Assembly: GCA_034440455.1 (NCBI GenBank)
Contig: JAWXCB010000072.1
Location: forward strand, 1 to 14,774
Origin: JAWXCB01 sp034440455
GTDB taxonomy: Bacteria > Bacteroidota > Bacteroidia > Chitinophagales > CAIOSU01
DNA length: 14,774 bases
Reading direction: 5' to 3'
Shown here: piece after piece, positions 7,080 to 14,774 of the stretch
Layout of the letters: each line of letters opens with the position of its first letter
Numbering within the stretch: the first letter of the stretch is position 1
Notes under the pieces: generated by a model
Database searches by the model: none
Told to the model about the DNA's origin: nothing
What the model saw: only the letters and a program-made list of their open reading frames with translations
Position numbers and translations under genes: made by a program

Positions 7080-7490
7080 ATGAACACCAAAGACCCTGTA
7101 AGCAAAATCATGACAAAAAAAGTTATCGTGGCTACCGTGAAAAACAGGTTTTCACAGGTGCGCGACCTTTTTACGAAGTACAACATCCATCACCTTCCTG
7201 TTACCGAGAATGACACGGTAATCGGCATTATCAGCACACATGATGTGATTGCTGCTTATGAGAAATTGAGCAAGAAAATCCGTCTCATAGACGATAAGGT
7301 GCTTGATGTTGAAGTTCCGATTGAAAGTCTGATGACAAAAAAACCTGATACCGTTTCATCAGATACTCCAATTAAGAAAGTGGTGGAGTTATTTAACAAA
7401 AAGGGCTACCACGCGCTTCCCATTGTGGATGACGGGAAGATTCGGGGTATTGTAACCACAAACGACCTCACAAAGTTGTTTAAAGACTGA
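7080..7490 (+). CDS. Stand-alone protein with two CBS domains
   Basis: A 136-residue protein made of a tandem CBS pair (Bateman module) and nothing else. CBS1 covers about residues 4-62 (VSKIMTKKVIVATV, YNIHHLPVTENDTVIGIISTHDV). CBS2 covers about 78-134 (IESLMTKKPDTVSSDTPI, KGYHALPIVDDGKIRGIVTTNDL). Such modules bind adenosine nucleotides or related ligands between the two CBS folds and usually act as energy or ligand sensors. With no attached effector domain, the target cannot be named. The ATG at 7080 is chosen because it follows a -7 promoter box and places MNTKDPVSKIMT at the start, as is usual in the family. The reading frame stays open back to 6942, but that upstream part does not resemble CBS sequence and runs through the promoter region. 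The next gene follows 75 nt later after a hairpin, so they may not be co-transcribed. Confidence 0.9.
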   Translation: MNTKDPVSKIMTKKVIVATVKNRFSQVRDLFTKYNIHHLPVTENDTVIGIISTHDVIAAYEKLSKKIRLIDDKVLDVEVPIESLMTKKPDTVSSDTPIKKVVELFNKKGYHALPIVDDGKIRGIVTTNDLTKLFKD

Positions 7491-7500
7491 TTGCAGGTTC

Positions 7501-7534
7501 AAACGAAAAATCGTTTTTGCACGTTCTTCCGTGC
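7501..7534 (+). terminator. Tandem hairpins after the CBS gene, possible terminator
   Basis: AAACGA (7501-7506) pairs with TCGTTT (7511-7516) around an AAAA loop and runs into further T residues. A second stem, GCACG (7519-7523) with CGTGC (7530-7534), follows at once. The first is a weak intrinsic terminator for the CBS gene, and the pair could give partial read-through into the rhomboid gene. Confidence 0.4.
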
Positions 7535-7565
7535 GTCCTTCTTACTTTTTACTAATTTTTGGTGA

Positions 7566-8273
7566 ATGGAAGAGCGTTATCGGTTCCTCAAAAGCATGTT
7601 GCTCCCCGCGTTGTTTGTCGCGCTGCTCTGGGCTTTGAAAGGCGCTGAAGACTTCGCCTATCTCAACTTAGACGGGTGGGGAAATTATCCGCGCACCGCT
7701 TCCGGCATGTTGGGTATTGTCGCCAGTCCCTTTGTGCATGGCGACATCGGGCATCTCACCTCCAATTCATTTCCCATCCTCCTGCTCGGCTCGCTCATCT
7801 TTTTTTTCTATCCTATCGCAGCGCCAAGAGTAATTCTCGGCATTTACCTGCTCACAGGTGTTTCCGTGTGGCTCTTTGCGCGCCCTGTTTATCACATTGG
7901 CGCCAGCGGGTTGGTTTATGGGTTCGCCTTCTTTCTTTTTTTCAGCGGGGTGGTGCGCAACGATATGAAATCGCTCGCCATCAGCTTTTTTATCATTTTC
8001 ATGTATGGCGGCATCGTGTGGGGGCTGCTGCCCAACCTCATCGGCATCTCGTGGGAAACGCATCTCTTTGGCGCAGTTGCCGGAAGCCTGTTCGCCTACC
8101 TTTTTAGAAATTTTGATTTGCAACCCAAAGAACTCTGGTCATTTGATGACGAAACGCAACCCGCCATCAACTACCGCTACATCTATGTTCCCAAAGAAAA
8201 ACCCTTAGCGCTTCCCGCTCCTGAAGAAAGCAAACCAATCACCGATGAAAAGGGAGTTGAAGAAAACATGTAA
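7566..8273 (+). CDS. Rhomboid family intramembrane serine protease
   Basis: A 235-residue polytopic inner-membrane protein that cleaves transmembrane helices of substrate proteins within the bilayer. The catalytic dyad is visible: Ser114 in HIGASGLVYG (110-119) and His166 in WETHLFGAVAG (163-173). The supporting HLTSN motif (63-67), whose last residue lies in the oxyanion region, is also present. About six hydrophobic segments can be traced between residues 8 and 180, with GxxxG-like packing after His166. A polar, Pro/Glu/Lys-rich tail of about 55 residues (180-235) follows the last helix, with no fold I recognise. The ATG at 7566 is the natural start, just before the first helix. A TACTTTTT (7543-7550), 15 nt upstream, is a near match to the -7 box, with a TTG 23 nt further up. 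Substrates are unknown; nearby envelope proteins give no direct hint. Confidence 0.92.
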   Translation: MEERYRFLKSMLLPALFVALLWALKGAEDFAYLNLDGWGNYPRTASGMLGIVASPFVHGDIGHLTSNSFPILLLGSLIFFFYPIAAPRVILGIYLLTGVSVWLFARPVYHIGASGLVYGFAFFLFFSGVVRNDMKSLAISFFIIFMYGGIVWGLLPNLIGISWETHLFGAVAGSLFAYLFRNFDLQPKELWSFDDETQPAINYRYIYVPKEKPLALPAPEESKPITDEKGVEENM

Positions 8274-8602
8274 TGGTTTGGCGCATTATCGCAAGAGCGT
8301 TCCTGCAAGGGTGTTCCTTACAGGATAAAATCAGTCATCCTCTGGCTTTCATTGCCGGAGGCAAAATATGTCGCCCCGCTGGGCTTCGTGTCGGTGTTGT
8401 TTATGTTTCTACCAATAGTTCGCTCCTCCGGAGTTTCTGAATAAATCAACACAAGGACTCCCCCTGAATTTTCGAAGGGTGGCACTTCGGCTATGTTCAG
8501 TATAAACTCCAGCCCACGCCATGTTTCGATGAATTCAACATGACGGATTACGCTCAAGTTGAGATACTATCTGGCATTTGAAATTCGTAAAATAATTTTC
8601 AA
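8274..8602. other. Gene-poor intergenic stretch with hairpins, possible dispersed repeat
   Basis: About 330 bp without a gene I trust. It holds two clear inverted repeats. TCCTG-c-AAGG (8301-8310) pairs with CCTT-a-CAGGA (8316-8325) around a five-base loop. CCTCTGGC (8339-8346) pairs with GCCGGAGG (8354-8361) around a seven-base loop. There is also a palindromic CTCCGGAG near 8432-8439. Neither hairpin has a T-tract. The base texture differs from the neighbouring genes, and the phrase around 8361-8440 resembles intergenic sequences I associate with repeats in environmental Bacteroidota genomes. That is recollection, not a search result. Confidence 0.4.
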
Positions 8603-8638
8603 TAAAAAAAAACCCTGTCGGAAAAGACAGGGTTTTTT
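8603..8638. terminator. Strong intrinsic terminator of the giant adhesin gene
   Basis: AAACCCTGTC (8610-8619) pairs perfectly with GACAGGGTTT (8626-8635) around a six-base loop. A nine-base A-run lies on the left and a six-base T-run on the right. On the minus strand this gives a stable stem followed by a U9 tract 25 nt after the adhesin stop codon. It would also stop plus-strand transcription arriving from the rhomboid gene. Confidence 0.88.
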
Positions 8639-8662
8639 ATTTGAGTGCAATTCAATCTGCGC

Positions 8663-11600
8663 TTACTCTTTGATCAGCGTTCTCACGCCTCTCACGGTTT
8701 CGTCATTGCGCACAATCTCAAGAATGTAAATGCCACTTGCGAGTAAACCAGCATCAAGAGTAATCTGCTGTTTGTTTTCTCCTTTGAAAATTGCAATGCG
8801 GCTCTCATATACTTTCTTGCCCAACACATCGCGCAAAATCATGCGTCCCGCTGCATCTTCATCCGCAGTGAACTCAACAACAATCTGGTCTTCAAACGGA
8901 TTCGGGTATGCGAACAAATCAAACTCTCCCGGATTGCTCTGATTTACGCCTGGCTGTCTCGGAGGCAGAATTGTATTTATCGTATAGCTGCCAACAACCG
9001 AACAGCCGTTGTCATCCGTAACAGTCACGTTGTATGTTCCAGCGCTCAAGCCGGAAATATCTTGCGTTGTCTCACCATTTGACCATTCAAATACAAACGG
9101 TGCAGCGCCACCTAACACGAGGAGGTTAATCGCTCCATCATTTGCTCCGGTAACTGTCTCATCAAACACAATACCTTCCAGCAGAACAGCAAACGGCTCA
9201 AGCAACTGGATAATCACCGTTGCCTGACAACCTTTGCTGTCGGTAACAATCACAGTGTAGAATCCGGCAGTAAGTCCGCTGATGTCTTCGAGTGAATCGC
9301 CTGTTGACCATTCGAATGTATAAGGCGCATTTCCACCCAGCACCGTGAGGTCAATAGAACCATCGCTTTCGCCATTGCAACTTACCGGAACTGTTACTGC
9401 GCCCAATGCAAGCGGAGCGGGTTGTTCTACAAAGAATCCTTCAGAACCGCTGCAACCGGAAGAGTCAGTCACTGTTACGCTATAGCTGCCGAAGGATAAG
9501 CCCGATGCATCTTTATCCGTTGTGTTATTTGACCATTGGAACGTGAAGGGCGCTGAACCACCGGTAACGGTAAGCACTATTGCGCCATCATTTCCACCAA
9601 AGCAACTTACATCTGAAATAGCTCCGCTAATCTGAAGGCTATTCACCGTGAGGTTTGTTTGAACGATGCTGTCGCAACCGCCAGCGCTTGCAAGCGTGTC
9701 AAAGTAAACTCCGGATTCCGTTTGGAAATCACCGCCTACAAAGTAGCTTTCGCCATTGCAAATCGTTACGTCAGAAAGGATAAACAATTCATTCAATACA
9801 GTAAGCTCGGTAATTACAATACTATCGCAGCCGAATGAATTTGATAACGTGTCGAAATAGATTCCTGACTCAGTTTGGAAGTCGCCACCTGCAAAATAGC
9901 TTTCGTCTGCGCAGATGGAAACTGCATCCATTGAAGAGGAAGCATCAAGCACAATCAAATCCGTGATGATAACGCTATCGCAGCCTGATGAAGATTGCAG
10001 CGTATCGAAATACGTACCCGCTTCAGTCTGGAAATCTCCGCCTGCGAAATAGCTTTCACCTGCACAAATCACTGCTTCAATTCCTGCAGTAAGGCTTGTG
10101 CTCACTGTAAGATTTGTAGTAACTACACTGTCGCAGCCGTTTGATGAAGTGAATACATCAATGTATGTTCCTGATTCCGTTTGGAAATCACCGCCTGCAA
10201 AGTAGCTCTGTCCTTCACAAATCTGCGCGTCAACAACTGATGCAGAAGTTGGGAGTACGGTCAACTCAGTAATTAAAATACTATCACATCCGCCCGCTAT
10301 TGAAAGCGTGTCGAAGTAAGTGCCTGATTCCGTTTGGAAATCACCACCAGCGAAATAACTTTCACCGGCACAGATGGATATGTTAGCAGTTTCTGACGAT
10401 GCGGGAAGAACAGTAAGTTCAGTAATTAAAATGCTGTCACATCCGCCTGCTGTTGTAAGCGGATCAAAGTAAATACCTGACTCTGTCTGGAAATCACCGC
10501 CTGCAAAATAGCTTTCGCCTGCGCAGATAGATACATTGACTGTTTCAGAAGATGCAGGAAGAACAGTCAGTTCGGTAACTACTACACTGTCGCAGCCGCC
10601 ATTCGCAGTGAGCGTGTCGAAGTAAGTTCCGCTTTCAGTCTGGTCTGCTCCACCAGCAAGGTAGCTTTGACCTTCACAGATTGAAACTTCAACAATCGAA
10701 GTCAACGAAGTAAGCACAGTGAGTTCTGTTACCACAACACTGTCGCAGCCTGCAACTGAAATGAGCGAATCAAAATAAATTCCTGATTGCGTTTGGAAAT
10801 CACCGCCTGCAAAGTAGCTCTGCCCTGTGCAGATAGAAACCTGCGCGCTTGAAACAGATTCGGGTAACACTGCCAATTCTGTAATCACAATGCTATCGCA
10901 ACCATTTGAAGTCGCAAATGAGTCAGCATAAATTCCTGATTCAGTTTGGAAATCACCGCCTGCAAAATAACTTTCACCTGCACAGATGGAAACCTGTAAA
11001 GTTGAAGTTGATGCCGGCAACACAGTTAACTCAGTAATTAAAATGCTATCGCAGCCACTCGTTGCAGTAAGGGTATCGAAATAGATTCCTGACTGCGTCT
11101 GGAAGTCACCGCCTGCGAAATAGTTTTGTCCTTCGCAGATAGTAGCTTGCGCATTTGAAGTAACAACAGGCAATACGCTCAAATCAGTAATCACAATGCT
11201 GTCGCAGCCAAGCGGACTAACGAGCGTATCGAAGTAAGTGCCTGAAACGGTTTGGTCAGCGCCACCAACAAAGAAACTTTCACCTTCACAAATTGTCACC
11301 TGTACGCTTGATAATGCAGGTTCCGGTTGCAACACTTCAACAATCACTATCGCTTCGCAGTTGTTTGCATCCGTTACTTCAACCGTGTAGAAGCCTGCTT
11401 CCAAACCGCTGATGTCTTCCGTGAATTCGCCTGTGTTCCATACATAAGTATAGGGAGCAGTGCCGCCCAACACCAACAGGTCAATTGAACCATCGCTGCC
11501 GCCAAAGCATGTTACCGGAGTGGGAACTGCGCCCAATGAAAGCGGGAGCGGTTCGTTCACCGTAAATGTTTCAGTTGCGGAACATCCCGATGCATCAACA

Positions 11601-14600
11601 ACAGTCACGCTGTATGTTCCTGCCGTTGCACCCACCAAATCTTCTTTAGTTGTATTATTTGACCATATAAATGTGAACGGAGCAACACCGCCAGAGATAG
11701 AAAGATCAACCACGCCATCGCTTGAGCCGAAGCAGCTTGCATGTGTTGTTGAACCCGACAAGAGCGGGCTTGTTACTGTGAGTTCAGTGATTACAATACT
11801 ATCACAACCGCTACCTGATGTAAATGAATCAATGTAAAAACCTGATTCAGTTTGTAACGCGCCACCCGCGAAATAGCTTTCACCTGCGCAGATAGCAACC
11901 TGCATGTTTTGCGCTGCTGTAGGAACAACTGTCAACACAGTTGTCACGATACTGTCGCAGCCGCTTGCCGTGATGAACGCATCAGTATATGTTCCTGATT
12001 CAGTCTGGTCTGCTCCACCTGCGAAGTAGCTCTGTCCTTCGCAAATCTGCGCGTCAACCTGCGCAGTAAATGCAGGAAGCACAGTTAATACAGTTGTCAC
12101 AATACTATCACATCCACCTGATGTAGTGAATACGTCCTGATATGTGCCTGATTCCGTTTGGTCAGTGCCACCTGCGAAGTAACTCTGCCCTTCACAAATC
12201 GTTACATCTGCCTGAGATGTGAATGCAGGTAATACAGTTAATTCAGTTGTTAGCGTGCTGTCGCAGCCATTTGCGGCAGTAAACACATCAACATAAGTTC
12301 CTGATTCAGTCTGGTTGGCTCCACCGGCAAAGTAGCTTTGTCCTTCGCAGATAGAAACCTGCGCGGTTGCGCTGCTGGCAGGCAGAACAATAAGTTCTGT
12401 TTTCAGAATTTCAAAGCAGCCGTCATTCACGCCAAGCGTGTCATAGTAGAAACCAGACTTTGTTTGCAATGCGCCTTCGAGCAGAATGCTTTCGCCATCA
12501 CAAATTGTAAGCGATTGAGTTGTTACAGTTGCAGTAACAAGTGAAACAGATTCCGTTGTTGAACAACCCAAAGCATCCGTCACTGTAACAGTGTATGTTC
12601 CAACGCAGAGGCTGTCACCGGAGTAAGATGCAGTTGCGCCTGTGCTCCATGCAAATTGATAAGGCGGGAAACCACCTGTAACATTTGCAGTTGCATTTCC
12701 ATCGCAGCAAGGCTCATCATCAAGACAATCCAGCACCAAATCCGTAACTCCGCGTGAATCCCAGTAACTCACTTCAAGTTTACGCACACCGGAAACATTC
12801 AGGCTTACAAGTTGAATTGTAGAAGGTCCGAGACTGGGCGTACCGACATTCAACAACAAGTTGTTGTTTGCATCATACGCTTTCACTGTTCCGTTATTTC
12901 TGTCGTTGTCCACCAGCGTAAGCGAGTAAACCGTTCTGTCCTGATCAAATGTGAAAATCATTTTTCCGCCATTGTTTCCATCGCTCGGATTATCAATGTT
13001 TCCATCGCCATTGTTGTCCGTGCTGTTCTGCGGTAAAATCAAGAGGTTGCCTACTCCTACTTCCAAATCAGGGTCAAGCGAATTGGAAACATTTGAATTG
13101 AAAATCGCAACGGCATTGGGCGATGTAGCAGGCGTGTTTGAAATACCTGTCACCGTTACGCCCGGAGCAATTTCCTGACCGGTCACGATTTCTCCATGCG
13201 CATAGCCGCTCAAATCCTGTTCGCAATTTTGAGAACATTCCAAATTCAGTCTGAATCCGCCCGAATCACGATAGATAATATCAAAGCGTTTTGTGCCGGG
13301 AGCATTTACAGAAATTGTTTGCACAGAACCATCCGCTCCCTGTGGAATTGCAACAGCAGCAATCAAGTTGTTTGATGCGTCATACGCATTTGCAATAGCG
13401 CCTGTCTTGTCCACGTCAACGGCAACAAATGAAACAACCGTAACAACATCGCTGAATAAGAATCTCAGTGTGCCGCCACTTCCATTATCATCAGGACCTG
13501 TTCCATCGCCATCATTGTTGTTTGGATTTTCATTAATAATAATCACATTGCCTGCGTTTGAATTCAAGTCTATATCTTCCGACCAGTTCCCATTTGTGTT
13601 GTAAATCACTGCATCCGGTCTGCCGCCTGAGTTTGGAATTGCAACAACCGTAGTTCCACTTGCGATAAACAAACTGTCAACGTGTGTTCCATGCGCTAAG
13701 CCGGTAATATCAAACGCGCAAGGCTGTGTTCCCGGATTGCCGGAACCATTGCCTGTGCAGCAGCTTACTTCGTTTACATCAAAGTTGATATCCAATTCTT
13801 CACCAACAGTCAACACGGTTGTCACAACGCTGTCGCAACCGTTTGATGCAGTATATGTATCCGTATAAGTTCCTGAAGTTGTCTGGAATGCACCGCCTGC
13901 AAACACGCCTTCACCTGCGCACACAGAAATGTTTTGTGTGAAGGAAGGATTCGGCAACACGATGAGTTGTGTTGTTACAATCGAATCACAGCCGCTTGCA
14001 GCAGTGAAAACATCTACATAAAAACCGGGCTGCGTTTGGTCAGCGCCACCAACAAAGTAAGAATCACCATTGCAAATAGAAACAACAGCGTTTCCAAATA
14101 CAGGCTCAATTACAATCAACTCGGTAACGAGAATGCTATCGCAGCCATTTGCTCCAACGAGCGTGTCAAAATAAAATCCTGATTCAGTCTGGTCTGCTCC
14201 ACCAACAAAATACGATTCGCCTTCACAAATAGAAGCCTGTGTGTTGCCGCCTGAAGGGGGAATCACAGTGAGTTGCGTAGTGAGAATGCTGTCGCAACCG
14301 TTTGCGCCAACTAAAGTATCCGTATAAAATCCTGCTTCTGTTTGGTCTGCACCCCCAACAAAGTAGCTGTCGCCTTCACAAATTGAAGCTGAAGTAAATC
14401 CTTGTGTGGGAGCAATGAGGAATAAATCAGTTGCAACAATGCTATCACAACCGTTTGCAGCAACAAATGTGTCGAAGTAGGTGCCTGCTTCTGTTTGGTC
14501 AGCGCCACCAACAAAGTAGCTATCGCCTGCGCAAATCGAAACCTGCAACGTGGTGAATGAATTTGGCAATACATCCAACTCGGTAATCACAACGCTATCA

Positions 14601-14774
14601 CAACCATTTGCCGCTAAGAGCGTGTCGAAGTATGTTCCTTTTTCTGTTTGGTCAGCACCGCCTACGAAATAGCTGTCACCATCGCAAATGGAAACTGCCA
14701 CAGTGCTTGAAGCAAGCGGTAATACTGTAAGCTCAGTAGTCACGATGCTGTCACAACCATTTGCAGAAGTATAA
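8663..14774 (-). CDS. Giant repetitive T9SS surface protein with SprB repeats (5' end outside window)
   Basis: At least 2,036 C-terminal residues; the frame stays open to the right edge, so the start and signal peptide are missing. Residues here count from a GTG at 14743, which is not the true start. Order: 51-residue repeats 1-6 (23-313); two related calcium-binding-like domains (343-503 and 507-673); a degenerate SprB-like unit (679-735); repeats 7-11 (751-990); two SprB repeats (997-1140); repeats 12-22 (1155-1700); three SprB repeats (1705-1923); and a type A T9SS sorting domain (1941-2026) with FDLFAYPNPFEDQIVVEF, a GKKVYES strand and GIYILEI. Each 51-residue unit has ICxG and GCDS cysteines, so one disulfide per module is likely. 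The protein should be exported by Sec and T9SS and displayed on the surface, as an adhesin or a motility or matrix protein. SprB itself drives gliding in Flavobacterium, but no SprF or gliding gene is nearby, so the role is inferred. Confidence 0.92.
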   Translation of the reverse strand, partial: YTSANGCDSIVTTELTVLPLASSTVAVSICDGDSYFVGGADQTEKGTYFDTLLAANGCDSVVITELDVLPNSFTTLQVSICAGDSYFVGGADQTEAGTYFDTFVAANGCDSIVATDLFLIAPTQGFTSASICEGDSYFVGGADQTEAGFYTDTLVGANGCDSILTTQLTVIPPSGGNTQASICEGESYFVGGADQTESGFYFDTLVGANGCDSILVTELIVIEPVFGNAVVSICNGDSYFVGGADQTQPGFYVDVFTAASGCDSIVTTQLIVLPNPSFTQNISVCAGEGVFAGGAFQTTSGTYTDTYTASNGCDSVVTTVLTVGEELDINFDVNEVSCCTGNGSGNPGTQPCAFDITGLAHGTHVDSLFIASGTTVVAIPNSGGRPDAVIYNTNGNWSEDIDLNSNAGNVIIINENPNNNDGDGTGPDDNGSGGTLRFLFSDVVTVVSFVAVDVDKTGAIANAYDASNNLIAAVAIPQGADGSVQTISVNAPGTKRFDIIYRDSGGFRLNLECSQNCEQDLSGYAHGEIVTGQEIAPGVTVTGISNTPATSPNAVAIFNSNVSNSLDPDLEVGVGNLLILPQNSTDNNGDGNIDNPSDGNNGGKMIFTFDQDRTVYSLTLVDNDRNNGTVKAYDANNNLLLNVGTPSLGPSTIQLVSLNVSGVRKLEVSYWDSRGVTDLVLDCLDDEPCCDGNATANVTGGFPPYQFAWSTGATASYSGDSLCVGTYTVTVTDALGCSTTESVSLVTATVTTQSLTICDGESILLEGALQTKSGFYYDTLGVNDGCFEILKTELIVLPASSATAQVSICEGQSYFAGGANQTESGTYVDVFTAANGCDSTLTTELTVLPAFTSQADVTICEGQSYFAGGTDQTESGTYQDVFTTSGGCDSIVTTVLTVLPAFTAQVDAQICEGQSYFAGGADQTESGTYTDAFITASGCDSIVTTVLTVVPTAAQNMQVAICAGESYFAGGALQTESGFYIDSFTSGSGCDSIVITELTVTSPLLSGSTTHASCFGSSDGVVDLSISGGVAPFTFIWSNNTTKEDLVGATAGTYSVTVVDASGCSATETFTVNEPLPLSLGAVPTPVTCFGGSDGSIDLLVLGGTAPYTYVWNTGEFTEDISGLEAGFYTVEVTDANNCEAIVIVEVLQPEPALSSVQVTICEGESFFVGGADQTVSGTYFDTLVSPLGCDSIVITDLSVLPVVTSNAQATICEGQNYFAGGDFQTQSGIYFDTLTATSGCDSILITELTVLPASTSTLQVSICAGESYFAGGDFQTESGIYADSFATSNGCDSIVITELAVLPESVSSAQVSICTGQSYFAGGDFQTQSGIYFDSLISVAGCDSVVVTELTVLTSLTSIVEVSICEGQSYLAGGADQTESGTYFDTLTANGGCDSVVVTELTVLPASSETVNVSICAGESYFAGGDFQTESGIYFDPLTTAGGCDSILITELTVLPASSETANISICAGESYFAGGDFQTESGTYFDTLSIAGGCDSILITELTVLPTSASVVDAQICEGQSYFAGGDFQTESGTYIDVFTSSNGCDSVVTTNLTVSTSLTAGIEAVICAGESYFAGGDFQTEAGTYFDTLQSSSGCDSVIITDLIVLDASSSMDAVSICADESYFAGGDFQTESGIYFDTLSNSFGCDSIVITELTVLNELFILSDVTICNGESYFVGGDFQTESGVYFDTLASAGGCDSIVQTNLTVNSLQISGAISDVSCFGGNDGAIVLTVTGGSAPFTFQWSNNTTDKDASGLSFGSYSVTVTDSSGCSGSEGFFVEQPAPLALGAVTVPVSCNGESDGSIDLTVLGGNAPYTFEWSTGDSLEDISGLTAGFYTVIVTDSKGCQATVIIQLLEPFAVLLEGIVFDETVTGANDGAINLLVLGGAAPFVFEWSNGETTQDISGLSAGTYNVTVTDDNGCSVVGSYTINTILPPRQPGVNQSNPGEFDLFAYPNPFEDQIVVEFTADEDAAGRMILRDVLGKKVYESRIAIFKGENKQQITLDAGLLASGIYILEIVRNDETVRGVRTLIKE
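8975..9631 (-). repeat. Three SprB-type repeats before the sorting domain
   Basis: Protein residues 1705-1923 form three consecutive modules of about 72 residues. Each has the pattern C.GG.DG.I.L.V.GG.APF.F.WS.G, then D.SGL.AG.Y.V.VTD..GC. The third has lost the first cysteine (DETVTGANDGAI). The family is SprB repeat, found in surface adhesins including the gliding protein SprB. Confidence 0.88.
9644..11281 (-). repeat. Repeat block C: eleven 51-residue (153-bp) units
   Basis: Units 12-22 of the adhesin (residues 1155-1700), the last one cut at 36 residues where SprB repeats begin. Typical unit: ESYFAGGDFQTESGIYFDTL, then ..GGCDSI.ITELTVLP..., then SICAG. Most units carry the GGDFQT version of the turn, whereas blocks A and B carry GGADQT. 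Amino acids are highly conserved while third codon positions vary. Confidence 0.92.
11324..11755 (-). repeat. Two SprB-type repeats between repeat blocks
   Basis: Residues 997-1140 hold two SprB modules with CFGSSDGVVDLSISGG and CFGGSDGSIDLLVLGG, each followed by a W-containing strand, GTYSVTV or GFYTVEV, and a second cysteine. They separate repeat blocks B and C. Confidence 0.88.
11774..12493 (-). repeat. Repeat block B: five 51-residue (153-bp) units
   Basis: Units 7-11 (residues 751-990). Unit 7 is degenerate: ESILLEGALQTKSGFYYDTL, then a GCFEI in place of GCDSI, though both cysteines are kept. Units 8-10 share QSYFAGG.DQTESGTY. Unit 11 is cut at 36 residues, where it meets an SprB repeat. 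Confidence 0.9.
12725..13717 (-). other. Duplicated calcium-binding-like beta domain within the adhesin
   Basis: Residues 343-503 and 507-673 are two diverged copies of one domain. Shared order: AHG.xV, a short strand pair, PxAV..(Y/F)N.N, GN.(L/I)I, an Asp/Asn-rich loop, GG...F.F, V(D).D, AYDA.NNL, a GV/G-turn strand and a final L.C. The second copy has DNNGDGNID (576-584), a DxNxDGxxD calcium loop as in dockerin and thrombospondin type 3 repeats. The first has NNNDGDG (408-414). Similar domains occur in other sorted surface proteins; I cannot name the family with certainty. Each copy ends in Cys near a CC or CxxC pair, so disulfides are likely. Confidence 0.6.
13805..14774 (-). repeat. Repeat block A: six 51-residue units plus a partial one at the window edge
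   Basis: Units 1-6 (residues 23-313), preceded by the tail of another unit that begins before the window edge (YTSANGCDSIVTTELTV). Units 1-5 carry (D/E)SYFVGGADQT. Unit 6, EGVFAGGAFQT, is cut at 36 residues before the calcium-binding-like pair. The array certainly continues beyond 14774. Confidence 0.9.

Noticed and set aside
8318..8557. A 79-residue minus-strand reading frame in the gap after the rhomboid gene
   Set aside because: It begins with TTG, has no family resemblance or promoter, and overlaps the hairpin-rich patch. Better explained as intergenic repeat-like sequence.
11460..11837. A 125-residue plus-strand frame and similar ones opposite the adhesin
   Set aside because: They mirror the repeats of the real minus-strand gene, shift with the repeat pattern and have no signal or domain of their own.
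9644..14774. Regular 153-bp periodicity as a possible CRISPR or satellite array
   Set aside because: The period lies in an uninterrupted reading frame, conserved at the protein level with variable third positions. There are no short identical repeats with unique spacers.

Overview
The window looks like chromosomal DNA from a Bacteroidota (Bacteroidetes) bacterium. Two proteins end in type IX secretion system (T9SS) type A C-terminal sorting domains. The large one carries SprB-type repeats. Promoter-like boxes fit the Bacteroidota -7 consensus TAnnTTTG, and starts are preceded by A-rich DNA instead of Shine-Dalgarno sites. The order and genus cannot be told from the sequence.

Layout. 1-152: no convincing gene, one small hairpin. 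153-3814 (minus): a secreted M1-family metallopeptidase fused to an outer-membrane barrel-like C-terminus, followed 32 nt downstream by a small DUF2442 protein. 3935-4720 (plus): a small cysteine-rich T9SS cargo protein. 4848-5951 (plus): DprA with a TTG start. 6009-6920 (minus): a membrane-anchored coiled-coil protein convergent with dprA, the two sharing a bidirectional terminator. 7080-7490 (plus): a two-CBS-domain protein. 7566-8273 (plus): a rhomboid intramembrane protease. 8274-8640: a gene-poor, hairpin-rich stretch closed by a strong terminator. 8663 to the right edge (minus): the C-terminal 2,036 or more residues of a giant repetitive surface protein. It has 22 units of 51 residues in three blocks, broken up by a duplicated calcium-binding-like module and by SprB repeats, and it ends in a T9SS sorting domain.

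The genes do not form one pathway. The envelope theme is strong: a cell-surface adhesin-like protein, a second T9SS cargo, an outer-membrane peptidase fusion, a rhomboid protease and a TM-anchored coiled-coil protein sit among housekeeping genes (dprA, CBS). No T9SS machinery, PorP/SprF-like partner, defence system, CRISPR array, tRNA, rRNA or insertion sequence was seen.

Most worth a second look: (1) a diverged direct repeat of about 58 bp that carries a copy of the junction between the peptidase start and the dprA start, flanking the T9SS cargo gene; (2) heptanucleotide tandem repeats in two orientations inside the peptidase linker, where a one-unit change would shift the frame; (3) the peptidase-barrel fusion; (4) the strictly 51-residue, cysteine-paired repeat array, with block-specific sequence types.
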